Below are positions 34,293 through 44,456 of a DNA stretch of 64,000 nt, in pieces (the first letter of the stretch is position 1; the number at the start of each line of letters is the position of its first letter). The notes beneath the pieces were generated by a model, which was not told the origin of the DNA, did not search any database, and saw only the letters and a program-made list of their open reading frames with translations. The position numbers and the translations under genes were made by a program. This DNA comes from Ancylobacter vacuolatus (GTDB lineage: Bacteria > Pseudomonadota > Alphaproteobacteria > Rhizobiales > Xanthobacteraceae): assembly GCF_030813595.1 (NCBI RefSeq), contig NZ_JAUSUH010000015.1, positions 1 through 64,000 of the forward strand, given 5' to 3'.

Positions 34293-34463
34293 AAGGGGAG
34301 GGTCCCCCAGCCGGGATGACCGGCCGGGATCGTTCGCGAGGGCAGGCAAAGCCTGCTCACCCGGATCGACGCCATCGCGTCGATGGAAGTTCGATGGCAG
34401 CGCGCGGCCTCGCATCGGCCCGGCGCGTCGTCCCGATCCGATAATCGGGACGACTCATCGAGA

Positions 34464-35318
34464 TCACTTCATCCAGGCGTCGACCTTGGCCTTGTTGGCG
34501 GCGACCCAGGCCTTGGCGGTGGCGGCCGGATCGGCGCCGGGCTTGTTGTTCTCGACCATCACCTTCTGCTCGTCGTCCAGCGACAGGCTGAAATTGTCGA
34601 GGATCTTGTAGGCCTCAGGCGCCTCGGTCTTCAGCTTGGTGGAAACGATGGTGTTCACCGTCTCTTCGCCGCCGAACACGTTCTTGGGGTCGGCGAGGTA
34701 TTTCAGGTCCCACTCGGCGAACATCCAGTGCGGCGTCCAGGTGGTGATGACGATCGGCTCCTTCTTGGCGTAGGCGTCCTTGAGCGCGGCGACCATGGTG
34801 GCGTCCGAGCCCTCGACCAGCTTCACCTTCAGGCCGTAGTCCTTGATCGCCTTTTCCGACGCTTTCATCAGGCCGGCGCCGGGATCGATGCCGATGACCT
34901 TGCCGCCGAACTTCGCCGGGTCCTTGTTGATGTCCTCGATCGAGGTGATGTCGACGTAGGTCGGCACGGCCCAGCCGATCTTGGCGCCGGACAGGTTGGG
35001 GCCGAGATTGACCACCTTGTCCTTCAGCTTGGCGTTATAGGCCTCGTGCGTCGCCGGCAGCCAGCCAGCCACCATCGCATCGGCCTCGCCGGTCGCCACC
35101 GCCTGCCACATGGCGGCGCCGGAGAGCGGCACGAGCTTGACCTTGTAGCCCGCCTCTTCCAGCACCGTCTTGACGATGTTGGTGGCGACGACAGTGTCGG
35201 ACCATTCGACATAGGCGAGGGTGAGGTCCTTCTTCTCCGCCTGCGCTGCGCCGGCGGCGAGCCCGAGCGCGGTGGCGGCGACGGCGGCCGTCTTCAGGAA
35301 TTTCGCGAGGAATGCCAT
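34464..35318 (-). CDS. Glycine betaine ABC transporter substrate-binding protein (OpuAC-like)
   Basis: Periplasmic 284-residue binding protein for quaternary amines such as glycine betaine or choline. The signal peptide is MAFLAKFLKTAAVAATALGL with cleavage near AAQA-E. Candidate Trp residues for the cation-binding aromatic cage occur in LAYVEWSD, MVAGWLPATH and TWTPHWMFAEWDLKYL. The order of elements fits the single-domain OpuAC type. ATG 35318 has GGAG 8 nt upstream. It is the last gene of proV-proW-binding protein, 64 bp after proW. Exact substrate is inferred from the family. Confidence 0.93.
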   Translation of the reverse strand: MAFLAKFLKTAAVAATALGLAAGAAQAEKKDLTLAYVEWSDTVVATNIVKTVLEEAGYKVKLVPLSGAAMWQAVATGEADAMVAGWLPATHEAYNAKLKDKVVNLGPNLSGAKIGWAVPTYVDITSIEDINKDPAKFGGKVIGIDPGAGLMKASEKAIKDYGLKVKLVEGSDATMVAALKDAYAKKEPIVITTWTPHWMFAEWDLKYLADPKNVFGGEETVNTIVSTKLKTEAPEAYKILDNFSLSLDDEQKVMVENNKPGADPAATAKAWVAANKAKVDAWMK

Positions 35319-35382
35319 TGCGTTTCTCCACTCCGTGGGTTGTGAGGTCGGAAGTCCCGTTCTGCTTCCGTTGGCGAAGGGT

Positions 35383-36240
35383 TCAGCCCTGCTGGCGGTC
35401 GCGCCGCATGTGGCGGGCGATGTGCTGGGTGATGCGGTCGAGGATGACTGCGAGCACGACGATGGCGATGCCGGCTTGGAAGCCCTGGCCCGCCTCCAGC
35501 CGCTGGATCGCCCGCCACACCTCGCCGCCGAGGCCGCCGGCACCGATCATCGCGGCGATGACCACCATGGACAGCGCCAGCATGATGGTCTGGTTGACGC
35601 CGGCCATGATGGTGGGAATGGCGAGGGGCAGCTGGATCTTGAACAGTTTCTGCCAGCGGCTGGAGCCGAAGGCATCCGCCGCCTCCACCAGTTCCGGCGG
35701 GGTCTGCAGGATGCCGAGCGCGGTCAGGCGGATGGTGGGCGGCATGGCGAAGACGATGGTGGCAAAGCAGGCCGAGACCGCCCCCAGCCCGAAGAACGGG
35801 ATGGCGGGGATCAGATAGACGAAGCTCGGCATGGTCTGCATCATGTCGAGCCCCGGCCCGACAATGCGCCAGAACCGCTTGCTCAGCGCTGCCGCGATGC
35901 CGATCGGAATGCCGATGGCGAGGGCGAACGCCGTCGACACCAGCACCAGCACCAGCGATTGCAGCGTCGCCCGCCAAAGTTCGAGGTTCCACAGAAAGGC
36001 GAAGCCGAGCATCGTGCCGATGGCGATGCGCGCATTGGTGAGGCGCCACACCAGCAGCCCGCAGGCGATGATGACGAGCCAGGGCGGCAGGCCGACGAGA
36101 AAGTCGGTCGTCGTCTCGATGGCGGTGCCGATCACTGCGCTCATGGCGCGGGTGACACCGGAAAAATGCTCCGTCGCCCAGTCGAGCGCGATGTCGCACC
36201 ATTCGGCGAGAGGAATGCGCGGGATCTCGAATTCCATCAT
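35383..36240 (-). CDS. proW: Glycine betaine/proline ABC transporter permease
   Basis: Inner-membrane permease of 285 residues with about six or seven hydrophobic segments starting at VGLPPWLVIIACGLLVWRLT. The cytoplasmic ATPase-coupling loop is ALGILQTPPELVEAADAFGS followed by FKIQLPLAIPTIMAGVNQTI, the ProW/OpuAB pattern. Two ATGs lie at 36240 and 36237 behind GGGAGGGA. It is 9 bp downstream of proV. Confidence 0.95.
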   Translation of the reverse strand: MMEFEIPRIPLAEWCDIALDWATEHFSGVTRAMSAVIGTAIETTTDFLVGLPPWLVIIACGLLVWRLTNARIAIGTMLGFAFLWNLELWRATLQSLVLVLVSTAFALAIGIPIGIAAALSKRFWRIVGPGLDMMQTMPSFVYLIPAIPFFGLGAVSACFATIVFAMPPTIRLTALGILQTPPELVEAADAFGSSRWQKLFKIQLPLAIPTIMAGVNQTIMLALSMVVIAAMIGAGGLGGEVWRAIQRLEAGQGFQAGIAIVVLAVILDRITQHIARHMRRDRQQG

Positions 36241-36249
36241 TCCCTCCCG

Positions 36250-37449
36250 TCAGTGCGCGGTTTCGACCCGCCGCCGCGCCAGGGCGGCGATGAGGTCAGC
36301 ATTGGCGATGACGCCGAGAAGCGCGCCATCCGGGCCTGTGACGGCGATCTCGCCGCGCCCGGCGGCGAGGCGGGCGACGGCTTCGTTCAACGTGGCGCCG
36401 CGCGGCACGCTGGCGTCGCGGTCGCTCAGCAGCAGGCGCAGCTCGGTGGCGCCTGCGCGCCGGAGCGTGTCCGCATCCACCGTGCCCTGGAAGCGGCCCA
36501 GCTCGCAGACCACCGTCATCACAGGCTCGCCGGATCGGGTGAGGACCTCCAGCGCCTCGGCGGCGCTGCTTTGCCAGGGGCGGACCGCCATTGGCGGGCG
36601 CATGGCATCGCCGGCGGTGACGACGCCGAGCACGTCGATATGCTCGACGAAGCGGCGCACATAGTCGTCAGCCGGGTTGGCGAGGAAATCGGCGGCGGTG
36701 CCCTGCTGCACCACCCGCCCGTCTTTCATCAGCACGATCCGCCCGCCGAGCGCGATCGCCTCGTCGAGGTCGTGGCTGACAAAGACGATGGTCTTTTTCA
36801 GCCGCTTCTGCAGCGCGACGAGTTCCTGCTGCATGTCGCGGCGGATCAGCGGATCGAGGGCGCTGAACGCCTCGTCCATCAGCAGCACGTCCGGGTCGAG
36901 CGCCAGTGCGCGGGCGAGGCCGGCGCGCTGCTGCATGCCGCCGGAAAGTTGCGAGGGAAAATGCTGGTCCCAGCCCTTCAGTCCCACCGTCTCGATGGCG
37001 GCGAGCGCCTTGTCGCGCCGGGCGGCGGGCGGCACGCCCTGCACCTCAAGCCCATATTCGACATTGCGCAGGATGGTGCGGTGGGGGAACAGCGCGAATT
37101 GCTGGAACACCATGCCGAAGCGGATGCGGCGCAGCGCCATCAGGTCGCGCTCGCCCAGTGCGGTGACATCGGTATCATCGATATGGACCGAGCCGGCGGT
37201 GGGCTCGATCAGCCGGTTGATGCAGCGCAGGCAGGTGGACTTGCCCGAGCCCGACAGGCCCATGACGACGAGGATCTCGCCCTCGGCGACGTCGAAGCTC
37301 ACATCCTGCAGTCCGATGACCGCGCCGGTGGCCTTCTGCACCTCGGCGCGGCTCTGCCCGGCCTGAAGCAGGGGCAGCGCGGCCCCCGATTCGTCGCCGA
37401 AGATCTTGGTAAGGCTCCGAACCCGGATCCGTGCCTGCGTGTCGCTCAT
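36250..37449 (-). CDS. proV: Glycine betaine/proline ABC transporter ATPase with CBS domains
   Basis: Cytoplasmic 399-residue ATPase. Walker A is GLSGSGKST near residue 64, the Q-loop is in GMVFQQFALFPHRT, the signature motif is QLSGGMQQRAGLARALA, Walker B is LLMDEAFSALDP, and the switch His is in FVSHDLDEA. The C-terminal 120 residues form a tandem CBS-like region (VLGVVTAGDAMRPP to VIANADLIAALARRR), which senses ionic strength in OpuA systems. First gene of the operon. A possible operator lies at 37550-37566. Confidence 0.95.
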   Translation of the reverse strand: MSDTQARIRVRSLTKIFGDESGAALPLLQAGQSRAEVQKATGAVIGLQDVSFDVAEGEILVVMGLSGSGKSTCLRCINRLIEPTAGSVHIDDTDVTALGERDLMALRRIRFGMVFQQFALFPHRTILRNVEYGLEVQGVPPAARRDKALAAIETVGLKGWDQHFPSQLSGGMQQRAGLARALALDPDVLLMDEAFSALDPLIRRDMQQELVALQKRLKKTIVFVSHDLDEAIALGGRIVLMKDGRVVQQGTAADFLANPADDYVRRFVEHIDVLGVVTAGDAMRPPMAVRPWQSSAAEALEVLTRSGEPVMTVVCELGRFQGTVDADTLRRAGATELRLLLSDRDASVPRGATLNEAVARLAAGRGEIAVTGPDGALLGVIANADLIAALARRRVETAH

Positions 37450-37549
37450 GCGCCCCCCTTATTCTTGAGGGCAGTGTCGGGCGCATGGCAGCCATGCAGA
37501 TTGGACAGATGCGACAAGCGGGGCTGCAAAGCCGACAGGACCACGCGCT

Positions 37550-37566
37550 ATTGCGTGCGACGCAAT
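37550..37566. promoter_or_regulatory. Perfect palindrome upstream of proV
   Basis: ATTGCGT-GCG-ACGCAAT is an exact inverted repeat with a 3-bp centre, 100 bp before the proV start and only 10 bp before the stop of the preceding peptidase gene. Its size and symmetry fit a dimeric repressor site. The cognate regulator is unknown. Confidence 0.5.
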
Positions 37567-37575
37567 AAGCCGATG

Positions 37576-38568
37576 TCACCCACCGAAACGCTGCTTCCAG
37601 CTCGGAATGGTGCCGGGCTGAGGCAGGGCGGTGGCCTCGAAAACCGCGCGGGCGCAAGCGCGGGCCAGCGTGCGGACCACGGCGTCGCCGATCAAGGCGA
37701 GGTCGAAGATCGGGTCCTCCAGCGGGCGCTTGCCCGTGGCGGCGGCGAAGATGGTGTCGCCGTCGAGCGGGGTGTGGACGGGCCAGATCGCGTGGGCATA
37801 GCCGTCATGGGCCATGACAGCGAGCCGCTTGCACTGCGCCTTGGTCAGCACGGCATCGGTAGCCACAATAGCGATGGTGGTGTTGGCGCCGGGAGGGAGC
37901 CCCTTCAGCGCCGGGCGTTCGGGCAGCGGCGGCAGCGGATGGGGCAGGCCGAGGCCGCCGAACTCGCCCGCCTGCTCGAACGGTGCCGCCCAGAAATGCG
38001 GCCCGCCGGGGAAATTGGTGGCGCCGCAGGCATTGACCGCCACCAGCGCCCCGACCCGGTGGCCGGTGGCCGCGATCATCGAGGCGGAGCCGAGACCGCC
38101 CTTGAGGTCCACCGTCGTCGCCCCGGTGCCGGCACCCACCGTGCCGAGCCGGAAATCGAGCCCGGCCGCATTAGCCGCGGCATAGCCGAGGTCGCGATAG
38201 GGCGGGAACCGTCCCCAGTTCTTGTCGCCGCCATTGATGAGATCGAACAGCACCGCGCCTGGTACGATCGGCACCCGCGCATCGCCGACGGGAAAGCCGA
38301 TGCCGCGCTCGGCCAGCGCCGCCGCCACCCCGCCGGCGGCATCGAGCCCGAAGGCGGAGCCGCCGGACAGAGTGAGGGCATGGATGGCGCCCACCGTCTC
38401 GTCAGGGGCGAGGAGGTCGGTCTCGCGCGTGCCCGGCCCGCCGCCGCGCACATCGACCGAGGCGACACTGGGTTCGTCGAACAGCACGACGGTGACGCCG
38501 GAGGCCAGTGTCAGGTCGGTGGCGTGGCCCACGCGGAGGCCGGCGACATCGGTGATCAGGTTGCGCAT
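37576..38568 (-). CDS. P1/S58 family peptidase (DmpA-like)
   Basis: 330-residue N-terminal-nucleophile aminopeptidase or D-esterase that matures by self-cleavage. The family start MRNLITDVAGLRVGHATDLT, the GGGPGTRETDLLAPD loop and the ALTLSGGSAFGLDAAGGV motif are clear. The self-processing site probably lies in GANTTIAIVATDA (residues 228-239), with Thr in place of the Ser seen in DmpA. Start ATG 38568 fits the family. In-frame starts at 38619 and 38664 would add up to 32 residues. No signal peptide, so cytoplasmic. It lies upstream of proV on the same strand and divergent from ccdA. Confidence 0.9.
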   Translation of the reverse strand: MRNLITDVAGLRVGHATDLTLASGVTVVLFDEPSVASVDVRGGGPGTRETDLLAPDETVGAIHALTLSGGSAFGLDAAGGVAAALAERGIGFPVGDARVPIVPGAVLFDLINGGDKNWGRFPPYRDLGYAAANAAGLDFRLGTVGAGTGATTVDLKGGLGSASMIAATGHRVGALVAVNACGATNFPGGPHFWAAPFEQAGEFGGLGLPHPLPPLPERPALKGLPPGANTTIAIVATDAVLTKAQCKRLAVMAHDGYAHAIWPVHTPLDGDTIFAAATGKRPLEDPIFDLALIGDAVVRTLARACARAVFEATALPQPGTIPSWKQRFGG

Positions 38569-38711
38569 CGAAACGTCGTCCTTGGTAACAGCTTGGGAAA
38601 CAGCTTGCCTGGCGGGCATCACATCACGGGGAGGGTTAACCGGCCGCATTGCATAAGCCGACAAGGGCGTGCATGGGGAAGCCCTCGGACAAGGCTAGGG
38701 TTGCTCATTTC

Positions 38712-39443
38712 ATGGCTGACGTCACTCTTCCGGCCGCCTTCCTGGCCGGCATCGCCAGCTTCGCCTCCCCCTGCGTGCTGCCGCTTGTGCCGCCCTATCT
38801 GTGCTACCTCGCCGGCACCAGTCTCGACCAGATCACCCACAAGGCGCCGACCGACGCGGCGGCGCGGCGGACGCTGGGCGCGGCGGCGCTGTTCGTCGCC
38901 GGCTTCTCCACGGTGTTCGTGGCGCTGGGGGCGGGCGCCTCGGTGGCGGGGGCGTATCTGCGGCTGTACTCGCAGGAGCTCGCCATGGTGGCGGGCGTCG
39001 CCATCCTGCTGATGGGCCTGCATTTTCTCGGCATTCTGCGCTTCGGCTGGCTGACCCGCACCAAGCGGGTGCATGTGGATGCACCAACCACCTTCCTCGG
39101 CGCCTATGTGATGGGGCTCGCCTTCGCCTTCGGGTGGACGCCCTGCATCGGCCCGGTGCTGGCGGCGATCCTCGCCGTGGCCGCGAGCGAGCAGACGCTG
39201 ACCCATGGCGCGGGGCTGCTGGCGGTGTATTCGGCCGGGCTCGGCGTGCCCTTCCTCGCGGTGGCGGCGATGGCGCGGCCGGCGCTGGGCGTGCTCGGCC
39301 ATGCCAAGCGCTACCTGCCGATCATCGAGAAGGTGATGGGCGCGCTGCTGGTGCTGACCGGCATCGGCTTTCTCTCGGGCTGGATGGCGCAGGTGAGCTT
39401 CTGGCTGCTGGAAACCTTCCCGGCGCTGTCCGCCTTCGGCTAG
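38712..39443 (+). CDS. ccdA: Cytochrome c biogenesis protein CcdA
   Basis: 243-residue inner-membrane thiol-disulfide carrier moving electrons from cytoplasmic thioredoxin to the periplasm for haem c attachment. Six hydrophobic segments are seen. The two redox Cys lie in the first and fourth segments, in FASPCVLPLVPPYLCY and AFGWTPCIGPVLAA. ATG 38712 matches the family start MADVTLPAAFLAGIAS. The open frame runs 21 residues further up without a ribosome site. It stands alone, ended by a bidirectional terminator. Confidence 0.95.
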   Translation: MADVTLPAAFLAGIASFASPCVLPLVPPYLCYLAGTSLDQITHKAPTDAAARRTLGAAALFVAGFSTVFVALGAGASVAGAYLRLYSQELAMVAGVAILLMGLHFLGILRFGWLTRTKRVHVDAPTTFLGAYVMGLAFAFGWTPCIGPVLAAILAVAASEQTLTHGAGLLAVYSAGLGVPFLAVAAMARPALGVLGHAKRYLPIIEKVMGALLVLTGIGFLSGWMAQVSFWLLETFPALSAFG

Positions 39444-39476
39444 GCGGCTGGGGGTTCTCCCACGCGTCGGACAATG

Positions 39477-39510
39477 AAAAACCCGCCGGATCGCTCCGGC
39501 GGGTTTCGTT
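39477..39510. terminator. Bidirectional terminator between ccdA and livK
   Basis: AAACCCGCCGGA (39479-39490) and TCCGGCGGGTTT (39495-39506) pair around TCGC, with an A-run before and T-rich sequence after. It ends both ccdA (plus) and livK (minus). Confidence 0.93.
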
Positions 39511-39559
39511 TATTGTTGATGGACATCGCCGCCGCGCCGCAAAGGCGCGGCCGTGCGGC

Positions 39560-40660
39560 TCACATCTGCGAGTAGCCGCCGTCCTTCCAGACGTACAGCA
39601 CGTAGTCGAGGGTGGTGCGGTCGCCCTTCTTGTCGAAGATCAGGTCGCCGAGCACGGTCTTGAAGGTCTTGCCCGAGTGGATGTACTCGGCCAGCTTGGC
39701 GTTATCGAGCGACTTGGTCGCCTCGGCCGCCTGCTGGAACACCTGGCCGGCGGCGTAGGTGTAGAGCACGTAGCCTTCCGGATCGATGCCCTTCTTCTTG
39801 AACTCGGCGACGACCGCGGCGGCAGCCGGGCTGTTGCGCGGGTCGGGACCGAAGGTCATTAGGGTGCCGGCGGCGCCCGGACCGGCGATGGTCCAGAACT
39901 CCTTGTCGGTGATGCCGTCGCCCGAGAACAGGACGGTGGTCATGCCCTGGTCGCGCATCTGGCGCACGAGCAGGCCGGCTTCGGTGTGCAGGCCGCCGTA
40001 GTAGAGCACGTCGACATTCGCGGCCTTCAGCTTCGACACGAGCGCTGAATAGTCCTTCTCGCCCGGGTTGATGCCTTCATAGACCACTTCCTTGATGCCG
40101 GCGGCATTCATGGACTTCTGGGTTTCGTCGGCAAGGCCCTTTCCGTAGGGGGTCTTGTCGTGAACGATGCCGACCTTCTTATCCTTCAGGTTCTTGGCGA
40201 TGTAGTCGCCGGCGACGGCGCCCTGCTGGTCGTCGCGGCCGCAGACGCGGAACACGGTGGTCAGGCCGCGCTCGGTGAAGGTCGGGTTGGTCGAGGCCGG
40301 GGTGAGCTGGAGGATGCCGGCTTCGGCATACTGCTCGGAGGCCGGGATCGACACGCCCGAATTGAAGTGGCCGAGGACGACTTTGACGCCGTCCGAGATG
40401 AACTTGTTGGCCACCGACACGCCCTGCTCGGGCTTGGAGGCGTCGTCGCCGATGATCAGCTCGACCTTCTCGCCGAGGATGCCGCCCTTGGCGTTGACGT
40501 CAGCGGCCCACTGTTCGGCGCCGTTCTTCAGCTGGGCGCCGAAGGTGGCGTTCGCGCCGGTCATGGGACCGCCCACGCCGACCTTGATCTGCGCGGACGC
40601 CGGAGCGGCCAGCGCCGCCATGGCGGCGAGCGCCAGGCCGGCAGTCAGAAGCTTCTTCAT
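39560..40660 (-). CDS. livK: Branched-chain amino acid ABC transporter substrate-binding protein
   Basis: Periplasmic 366-residue LivK/LivJ-type protein. The signal peptide MKKLLTAGLALAAMAALAAP ends ASA-Q. The mature part begins IKVGVGGPMTGANATFGAQL and contains the hinge-region pattern LGHFNSGVSIPASEQYAEAG, LQLTPASTNPTFTERGLTTV and FRVCGRDDQQGAVAGDYIA, where Cys and Arg are usual. ATG 40660 follows AGGAGA. It is the last gene of the liv operon, 131 bp after the DUF6867-like gene. Specificity for Leu/Ile/Val is inferred. Confidence 0.95.
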   Translation of the reverse strand: MKKLLTAGLALAAMAALAAPASAQIKVGVGGPMTGANATFGAQLKNGAEQWAADVNAKGGILGEKVELIIGDDASKPEQGVSVANKFISDGVKVVLGHFNSGVSIPASEQYAEAGILQLTPASTNPTFTERGLTTVFRVCGRDDQQGAVAGDYIAKNLKDKKVGIVHDKTPYGKGLADETQKSMNAAGIKEVVYEGINPGEKDYSALVSKLKAANVDVLYYGGLHTEAGLLVRQMRDQGMTTVLFSGDGITDKEFWTIAGPGAAGTLMTFGPDPRNSPAAAAVVAEFKKKGIDPEGYVLYTYAAGQVFQQAAEATKSLDNAKLAEYIHSGKTFKTVLGDLIFDKKGDRTTLDYVLYVWKDGGYSQM

Positions 40661-40791
40661 GAACGTCTCTCCTGGTTCTGGAAGGGTGGAAAGCACGGCC
40701 TTTACGGCTCGGCGGCGATCGCCCCGGGCCGATATCATGCCCTTTTCGATGCTCTTGTCGACGAGCAAGCGAAACATGGTGAAGGCGCCGG

Positions 40792-41276
40792 TCAGGGCTC
40801 GCCGGCTGGGGCGCCGGAACGGGTGCCGCCGCCGCCTTCAAGCCAGCCGAACAGCCCGGACTGGCGGTAGATCCAGCCATAGCGGGTCGACATCTGCCGG
40901 GCCCGCTCGGCACGGAAGCCGAGGGTGGCGATGGCGACCAGGAAGGCCGTATCGGTGAGGAAATAGTGCAGCGAGAGCAGCGTGCCCTCGAACAGCGCGA
41001 AATGGAAAAACCGCACCACGCAGCCCAGCAGCAGCGCATAGAGCGCCGCCTGCCGGTAGGGCCGCCAGGTGGTGGCGATGGAGCGGCCGGTCAACCACGC
41101 CGCGCCGCCGCCCAGAAACAGGGTGACCAGCACGAAATCGGCGCGCGACACCTCGACCACCAGCTCGGGCATGAACACGGCCGAGAGCAGGACGAGGGCC
41201 ACCACCAGCAGTGGCAAGGCGACGGCGAGACTTGCCGAACTGCCCTTGGAGACGAGGGTGCCGGACATGGGAGCCA

Positions 41277-41277
<1 letters not shown>
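40792..41277 (-). CDS. DUF6867-like membrane protein in the liv operon
   Basis: 161-residue protein of unknown function, with about three to four hydrophobic segments (SASLAVALPLLVVALVLLSA, DFVLVTLFLGGGAAWLTG, QAALYALLLGCVVRFFHFAL, and a shorter YFLTDTAFLVAIATLGFRAE). The C-terminal ARQMSTRYGWIYRQSGLFGW is conserved-looking and followed by a disordered Gly/Pro tail. The start overlaps the livF stop by one base (TGATG), so translation is coupled to the transporter. This placement is what I recall for the DUF6867 family in alphaproteobacteria. A role as transporter accessory is inference. Confidence 0.75.
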
Positions 41278-42049
<772 letters not shown>

Positions 42050-42053
<4 letters not shown>

Positions 42054-43012
42054 GCGCCCGCTCCCGTCGGGTTGGTGTCCAGCTTGAGTTCGGCCTCGAC
42101 CTCCTCCACCGCGTCCTCGTCGACGCCGAGATAGGCGGCGATGACGCGCGGGTCGTTCTTCACCGCCTCCGGCGTGCCGTCGGAGATCTTCGTGCCGTAG
42201 TCGAGCACGACCACATGGTCGGAGATTTCCATCACCACGCTCATGTCGTGCTCGATCAGCAGGATCGAGGTGCCGTGCTCGGCGCGGATGGCGCGCAGCA
42301 GCGTGTTGAGTTCGAGGCTCTCGCGCGGGTTGAGGCCGGCGGCGGGCTCGTCGAGGCAGAGCAGGATCGGCTCCGAGCACATGGCGCGGGCGATCTCCAG
42401 CCGGCGCTGGGCGCCATAGGGCAGGTCGCCGGCCGGGTCGTCGGCGCGGTCGGTGAGGCCGACCTTGTCGAGCCAGTATTCCGCCTTCGCGGTGGCGGCC
42501 TTCTGGGCCCTCGTCCAGCCCGGCAGTCCGAACAGCCCCTTGAGCGAATAGCCCGAGGCGGCCATCAGCGCGTTGTGCTGGGCGACCATGAGGTTTTCCA
42601 GCACGGTCATGCCGGTGAACAGCCGGATGTTCTGGAAGGTGCGGGCCACCTTGGCGCCGCCCGAGACCAGATAATCGGGCATCCGCTCCAGCAGGAACAC
42701 GCCGGCCTCGCGCCCGACCAGCGAGCGCTCGCCGATGCGCGTTACCTCGGCGATCTCCTCCGGCGTCGGCGCGCGGCCATGCGCCAGGATGAGGCGGCCC
42801 TCGCTCGGCTTGTAGAAGCCGGTGATGCAGTTGAACACCGTGGTCTTGCCGGCGCCATTGGGGCCGATCAGGGCGGTGATGTCGCCGCGCCCGACCTTGA
42901 AGCTGAGGTCGTTGACCGCGATCAGGCCGCCGAAGCGCATGAACAGGTGTTCGACGATGAGGATGGGGTCGGCTTCCCAGCGCGGGAGGCCGTTTGCGGG
43001 AGAGGTTGCCAT
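42050..43012 (-). CDS. livG: Branched-chain amino acid ABC transporter ATPase LivG
   Basis: 320-residue ATPase. Walker A IGPNGAGKTTVFNCITGFYK, the LivG-type long insert (LVSGGAKVARTFQNIRLFTG), signature DLPYGAQRRLEIARAM, Walker B LCLDEPAAGLNP and switch LLIEHDMSVVMEI. The C-terminus is longer than usual, acidic (DEDAVEEVEAEL). ATG 43012 overlaps the livM stop by one base. An extended open frame upstream is not used. Confidence 0.97.
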
Positions 43013-44445
43013 CAGCCGTGGCCCTCCTTCACGAGATCGCCGGATACCGCCTTGCGCTCCTTGAGGAAGATCGTCGGGTCGCGGGTGGAGACGAGACCGC
43101 GCGGCTTCCACACCATGATGGCGACCATGGCGAAGCCGAAGATCAGCATGCGGTAGAGGCTGGGGTCGAAGTCATTGCCGAAGATCTGCTTCAGGAAACC
43201 GAGATTGCGCAGCATCTCCATGCCGCCCATCATGACCGCAGCCGCCACCGCGACGCCGATCTGCGAGCCCATGCCGCCGAGCACGACAATGGCCAGGATC
43301 ATCGCCGAGACGTCGAAGGTGAAGCTCTCCGGGCTGACGAAGCCGGCGCGCACGGCGAAGAAGCAGCCGGCGAAGCCGCCGAACATGGCGCCGGTGGCGA
43401 AGGCGGACAGCTTGGTCGTGGTGGTGTTGATGCCGAGCGAGCGGCAGGCGATCTCATCCTCGCGCAGCGCTTCCCAGGCGCGGCCGACGGGAAGCCGGCG
43501 CAGGCGCACGGTGACGAAGGCGGTCAGCAGTGCCAGCGCCAGGATGACGAAGTAGAGGAAGACGATGCGGTGCATCGGGCTGAAGGGCAGCCCGAACAGC
43601 GCGGCGAAGCCGTCCGGTCCGGCATTGAAGGGAATGCCGAAGAAGGTGGCGCGCGGGATCGAGGCGATGCCCGCCCCGCCATTGGTGAAGTCCACCCAGT
43701 TGATCAGCACGAGGCGGATGATCTCGCCGAAGGCAAGGGTGACGATGGCGAGATAGTCGCCGCGCAGGCGCAGCACCGGGAAGCCGAGGATCATGCCCCA
43801 GACGCCGGCGAAGATGCCGGCCATCGGCAGGCAGATCCAGAACGCCCAATTGGCCCAGAAGGTGGCGCCGAACAGGCCGGCGAAGAAGTCGTTGATCGGC
43901 GCCGAGGTGGCGAGCAGCGCATAGGTGTAGGCGCCCACCGCGTAGAAGGCGACATAGCCGAGATCGAGCAGGCCGGCGAGGCCGACGACGATGTTCAGCC
44001 CCCAGCCCAGCATCACATAGGTGAGGATGAGGATGCCGAGATCGATCAGATAGCGGCTCTCGTTCAGCCCGCCGAGGGAGAAGATGGCGATGGCGGGGAA
44101 CAGCACGGCGAAGGCCAGCAGCGCCGGCTTGACGCCGGGGCCCATCACCGTGCCGGCGCGGTCGAACAAGGTCGGGCCGGTGTGGGTGGAGGGCTTGCGG
44201 TTCGGCGACCACAAAGTGACGTTTAGCAGCAGCCGGCCGAAGAAGATGATGCCGACCATGATGGCCAGCAGCGAGGGCCGGTAGGCCAGCCCCAGCGCGC
44301 CGTCGATGATGACGGTCTCGAACCCGATGAGCGGGCCGAACAGGCCCAGCGCGATCAGGCCGACGATCAGCGCGTCCTTGAAGGCGGGGCCCAGCACGGG
44401 GTTGGCGGCCGCGGGCGGGGCGGTGTCTGCGGTCTGGACAGCCAT
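43012..44445 (-). CDS. livM: Branched-chain amino acid ABC transporter permease LivM
   Basis: 477-residue inner-membrane permease, longer than the E. coli protein because of an N-terminal stretch with additional hydrophobic segments (DALIVGLIALGLFGPLIGFE, SLLAIMVGIIFFGRLLLNV). The conserved core includes GLNIVVGLAGLLDLGYVAFY, LRGDYLAIVTLAFGEIIRLV and the EAA-like loop RAWEALREDEIACRSLGINT. The start lies 11 bp after the livH stop, with TGAGGT as ribosome site. Confidence 0.96.
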   Translation of the reverse strand: MAVQTADTAPPAAANPVLGPAFKDALIVGLIALGLFGPLIGFETVIIDGALGLAYRPSLLAIMVGIIFFGRLLLNVTLWSPNRKPSTHTGPTLFDRAGTVMGPGVKPALLAFAVLFPAIAIFSLGGLNESRYLIDLGILILTYVMLGWGLNIVVGLAGLLDLGYVAFYAVGAYTYALLATSAPINDFFAGLFGATFWANWAFWICLPMAGIFAGVWGMILGFPVLRLRGDYLAIVTLAFGEIIRLVLINWVDFTNGGAGIASIPRATFFGIPFNAGPDGFAALFGLPFSPMHRIVFLYFVILALALLTAFVTVRLRRLPVGRAWEALREDEIACRSLGINTTTTKLSAFATGAMFGGFAGCFFAVRAGFVSPESFTFDVSAMILAIVVLGGMGSQIGVAVAAAVMMGGMEMLRNLGFLKQIFGNDFDPSLYRMLIFGFAMVAIMVWKPRGLVSTRDPTIFLKERKAVSGDLVKEGHG

Positions 44446-44456
44446 GATGCGCGACC

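Noticed and set aside
35221-39012. 1263-residue plus-strand open frame
   Set aside because: It spans the complement of proVW, the peptidase and part of ccdA in another frame. Composition is His/Gly/Ala-rich and no family is visible.
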